Source: Bacteroidales bacterium UBA1187 (GTDB lineage: Bacteria > Bacteroidota > Bacteroidia > Bacteroidales > Paludibacteraceae). Taken from it: a stretch of 12,871 nt of DNA. Of this stretch, positions 12,455 through 12,871 are shown piece after piece. Within the stretch, counting starts at the first letter, position 1, and each line of letters opens with the position of its first letter. The stretch is taken from positions 33,976 through 46,846 of the forward strand of contig DBYL01000033.1 in NCBI GenBank assembly GCA_002309835.1, given 5' to 3'. The notes beneath the pieces are model-generated. The model saw only the letters and a program-made list of their open reading frames with translations. It was not told where the DNA came from and did not search any database. The position numbers were made by a program, and so were the translations under genes.

Positions 12455-12511
12455 AAATTGCTTTAGCAATAATCGTGCCCTCTGGGCTAAGAACCCGGGT
12501 GAGGATCCCCC
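12455..12511 (-). repeat. structured module, copy B
   Basis: Hairpins ATTGC-TTTA-GCAAT (12458-12471) and GCCC-TCT-GGGC (12477-12487), then AAGAACCCGGGTGAG, match copy A at about 49 of 57 positions. Flanking bases GGGAT (minus strand) are complementary to the ATCCC of the tmRNA end; in copy A, GGGGA is complementary to TCCCC of the tRNA-Ala end. Confidence 0.7.
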
Positions 12512-12520
12512 TTAACTCCT

Positions 12521-12539
12521 AAGATAGATGTCCTATCTT
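12521..12539 (-). other. short hairpin after tmRNA
   Basis: AAGATAG (12521-12527) pairs perfectly with CTATCTT (12533-12539) around ATGTC. No T-run follows on the minus strand, so it may be a processing or stability element or a weak terminator. Confidence 0.45.
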
Positions 12540-12541
12540 AG

Positions 12542-12871
12542 TGGAGCTAGCGGGATTCGAACCCGCGTCCAAACAAGGAACACTTATGCTTTCTACACGT
12601 TTATCTTGGCCTTGATTTTCGATCGGCAGCAAGACCCAAGCCACCAACTACCGACTTATCTGCTAAGTTTTCGATTCCGCATCGCAGCCTGCGTAATCTA
12701 TTCTGTGTATTCCTGCGCCGCTATACCCTTCAGCCCACAGACTCGGCTTGGAGCGACGTCTCGTTCAGATGCCTTGCACCCGAATAAGCTAATCTACTAT
12801 ACTTCGATTAGGCAGCGAGAGCATAAGAAGTGTTGCCAGTTATATTTCGAAGCGAGATTTACGAGCGTTGC
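12542..12871 (-). ncRNA. ssrA: tmRNA (transfer-messenger RNA), 3' part
   Basis: The 3' end has the tRNA-like T-arm GCGGG-TTCGAAT-CCCGC and acceptor strand CTAGCTCC with A at 12542. Upstream, at 12808-12837 on the minus strand, is the tag reading frame GGC AAC ACT TCT TAT GCT CTC GCT GCC TAA, giving the degradation tag GNTSYALAA, close to the Bacteroides and Porphyromonas tags. tmRNA rescues stalled ribosomes and marks the nascent protein for proteolysis. The 5' end, with the other half of the acceptor stem, lies beyond the right edge. CCA is not encoded. Confidence 0.93.

Larger units (their letters stand above)
12431..12561 (-). mobile_element. mini-element B downstream of tmRNA
   Basis: A 25-bp direct repeat, 12431-12455 and 12537-12561, copies the tmRNA 3' end from the T-loop onward plus the flank CTTA. 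It encloses the module (12455-12511) shared with mini-element A and an extra stretch of about 25 bp containing a hairpin. The offset is 106 bp. The intact tmRNA end is the right-hand copy. Confidence 0.65.

Noticed and set aside
12455..12511. A pseudo-tRNA as explanation of the module
   Set aside because: Apart from the duplicated 3' end, no acceptor 5' strand, D-arm or anticodon arm can be drawn.

Overview
The window reads as a chromosomal segment of a Bacteroidota organism, most likely Bacteroidales. Promoters fit the Bacteroidetes pattern (TTTG, 20-bp spacer, TAnnTTTGC), genes lack clear Shine-Dalgarno sequences, and the tmRNA tag ends in ...YALAA, as in Bacteroides and Porphyromonas. The exact genus cannot be told from the sequence. 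Layout: (1) 1-2825 is a minus-strand block with a nucleosidase-like protein, an RlmI-type 23S rRNA methyltransferase and a DEDDh exonuclease behind one promoter; a further minus-strand promoter and a possible tRNA start lie at the left edge. (2) 2841-4319 is a plus-strand unit with an initiator tRNA whose 3' end lies 6 bases before a secreted endonuclease/exonuclease/phosphatase-family nuclease, closed by a strong hairpin terminator. (3) 4320-9912 is a 5.58-kb integrative element inserted in the 3' end of tRNA-Arg(CCG). (4) 9900-12871 is a compact minus-strand unit: tmRNA, tRNA-Ala(CGC), an N-acyltransferase-like protein, a Fur-family regulator, a YugP-type membrane zinc protease and tRNA-Arg. 

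The element has a tyrosine integrase, a small helical protein, an unrecognised 328-aa protein, a terminator, an excisionase-like HTH protein, a DUF6291-like putative replication protein, a VRR-NUC nuclease and a small acidic Cys/Trp protein. No cargo, relaxase, capsid or helicase gene is visible, so it probably relies on a helper. Its ends carry 14-bp att repeats and paired 11-bp arm-type repeats. Two pairs of AT-rich 20-bp-period repeats, a GCAATAC cluster inside the replication-like gene and a degenerate 3' repeat array are candidate replication, control or packaging sites. By my reading the element has no GATC and no CATG, while the 7.3 kb of flanks have at least 15 and 17. It also uses ATA for most isoleucines, unlike its host neighbours. 

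The most unusual feature is a pair of tiny structures downstream of tmRNA and of tRNA-Ala. Each duplicates the last 24-25 bp of its RNA gene and encloses the same module of about 57 bp, with covarying hairpins. They look like two insertions of one minute, gene-less element that targets the 3' ends of tRNA-like genes. With the large element, this makes three insertions at RNA-gene 3' ends within one transcription unit.
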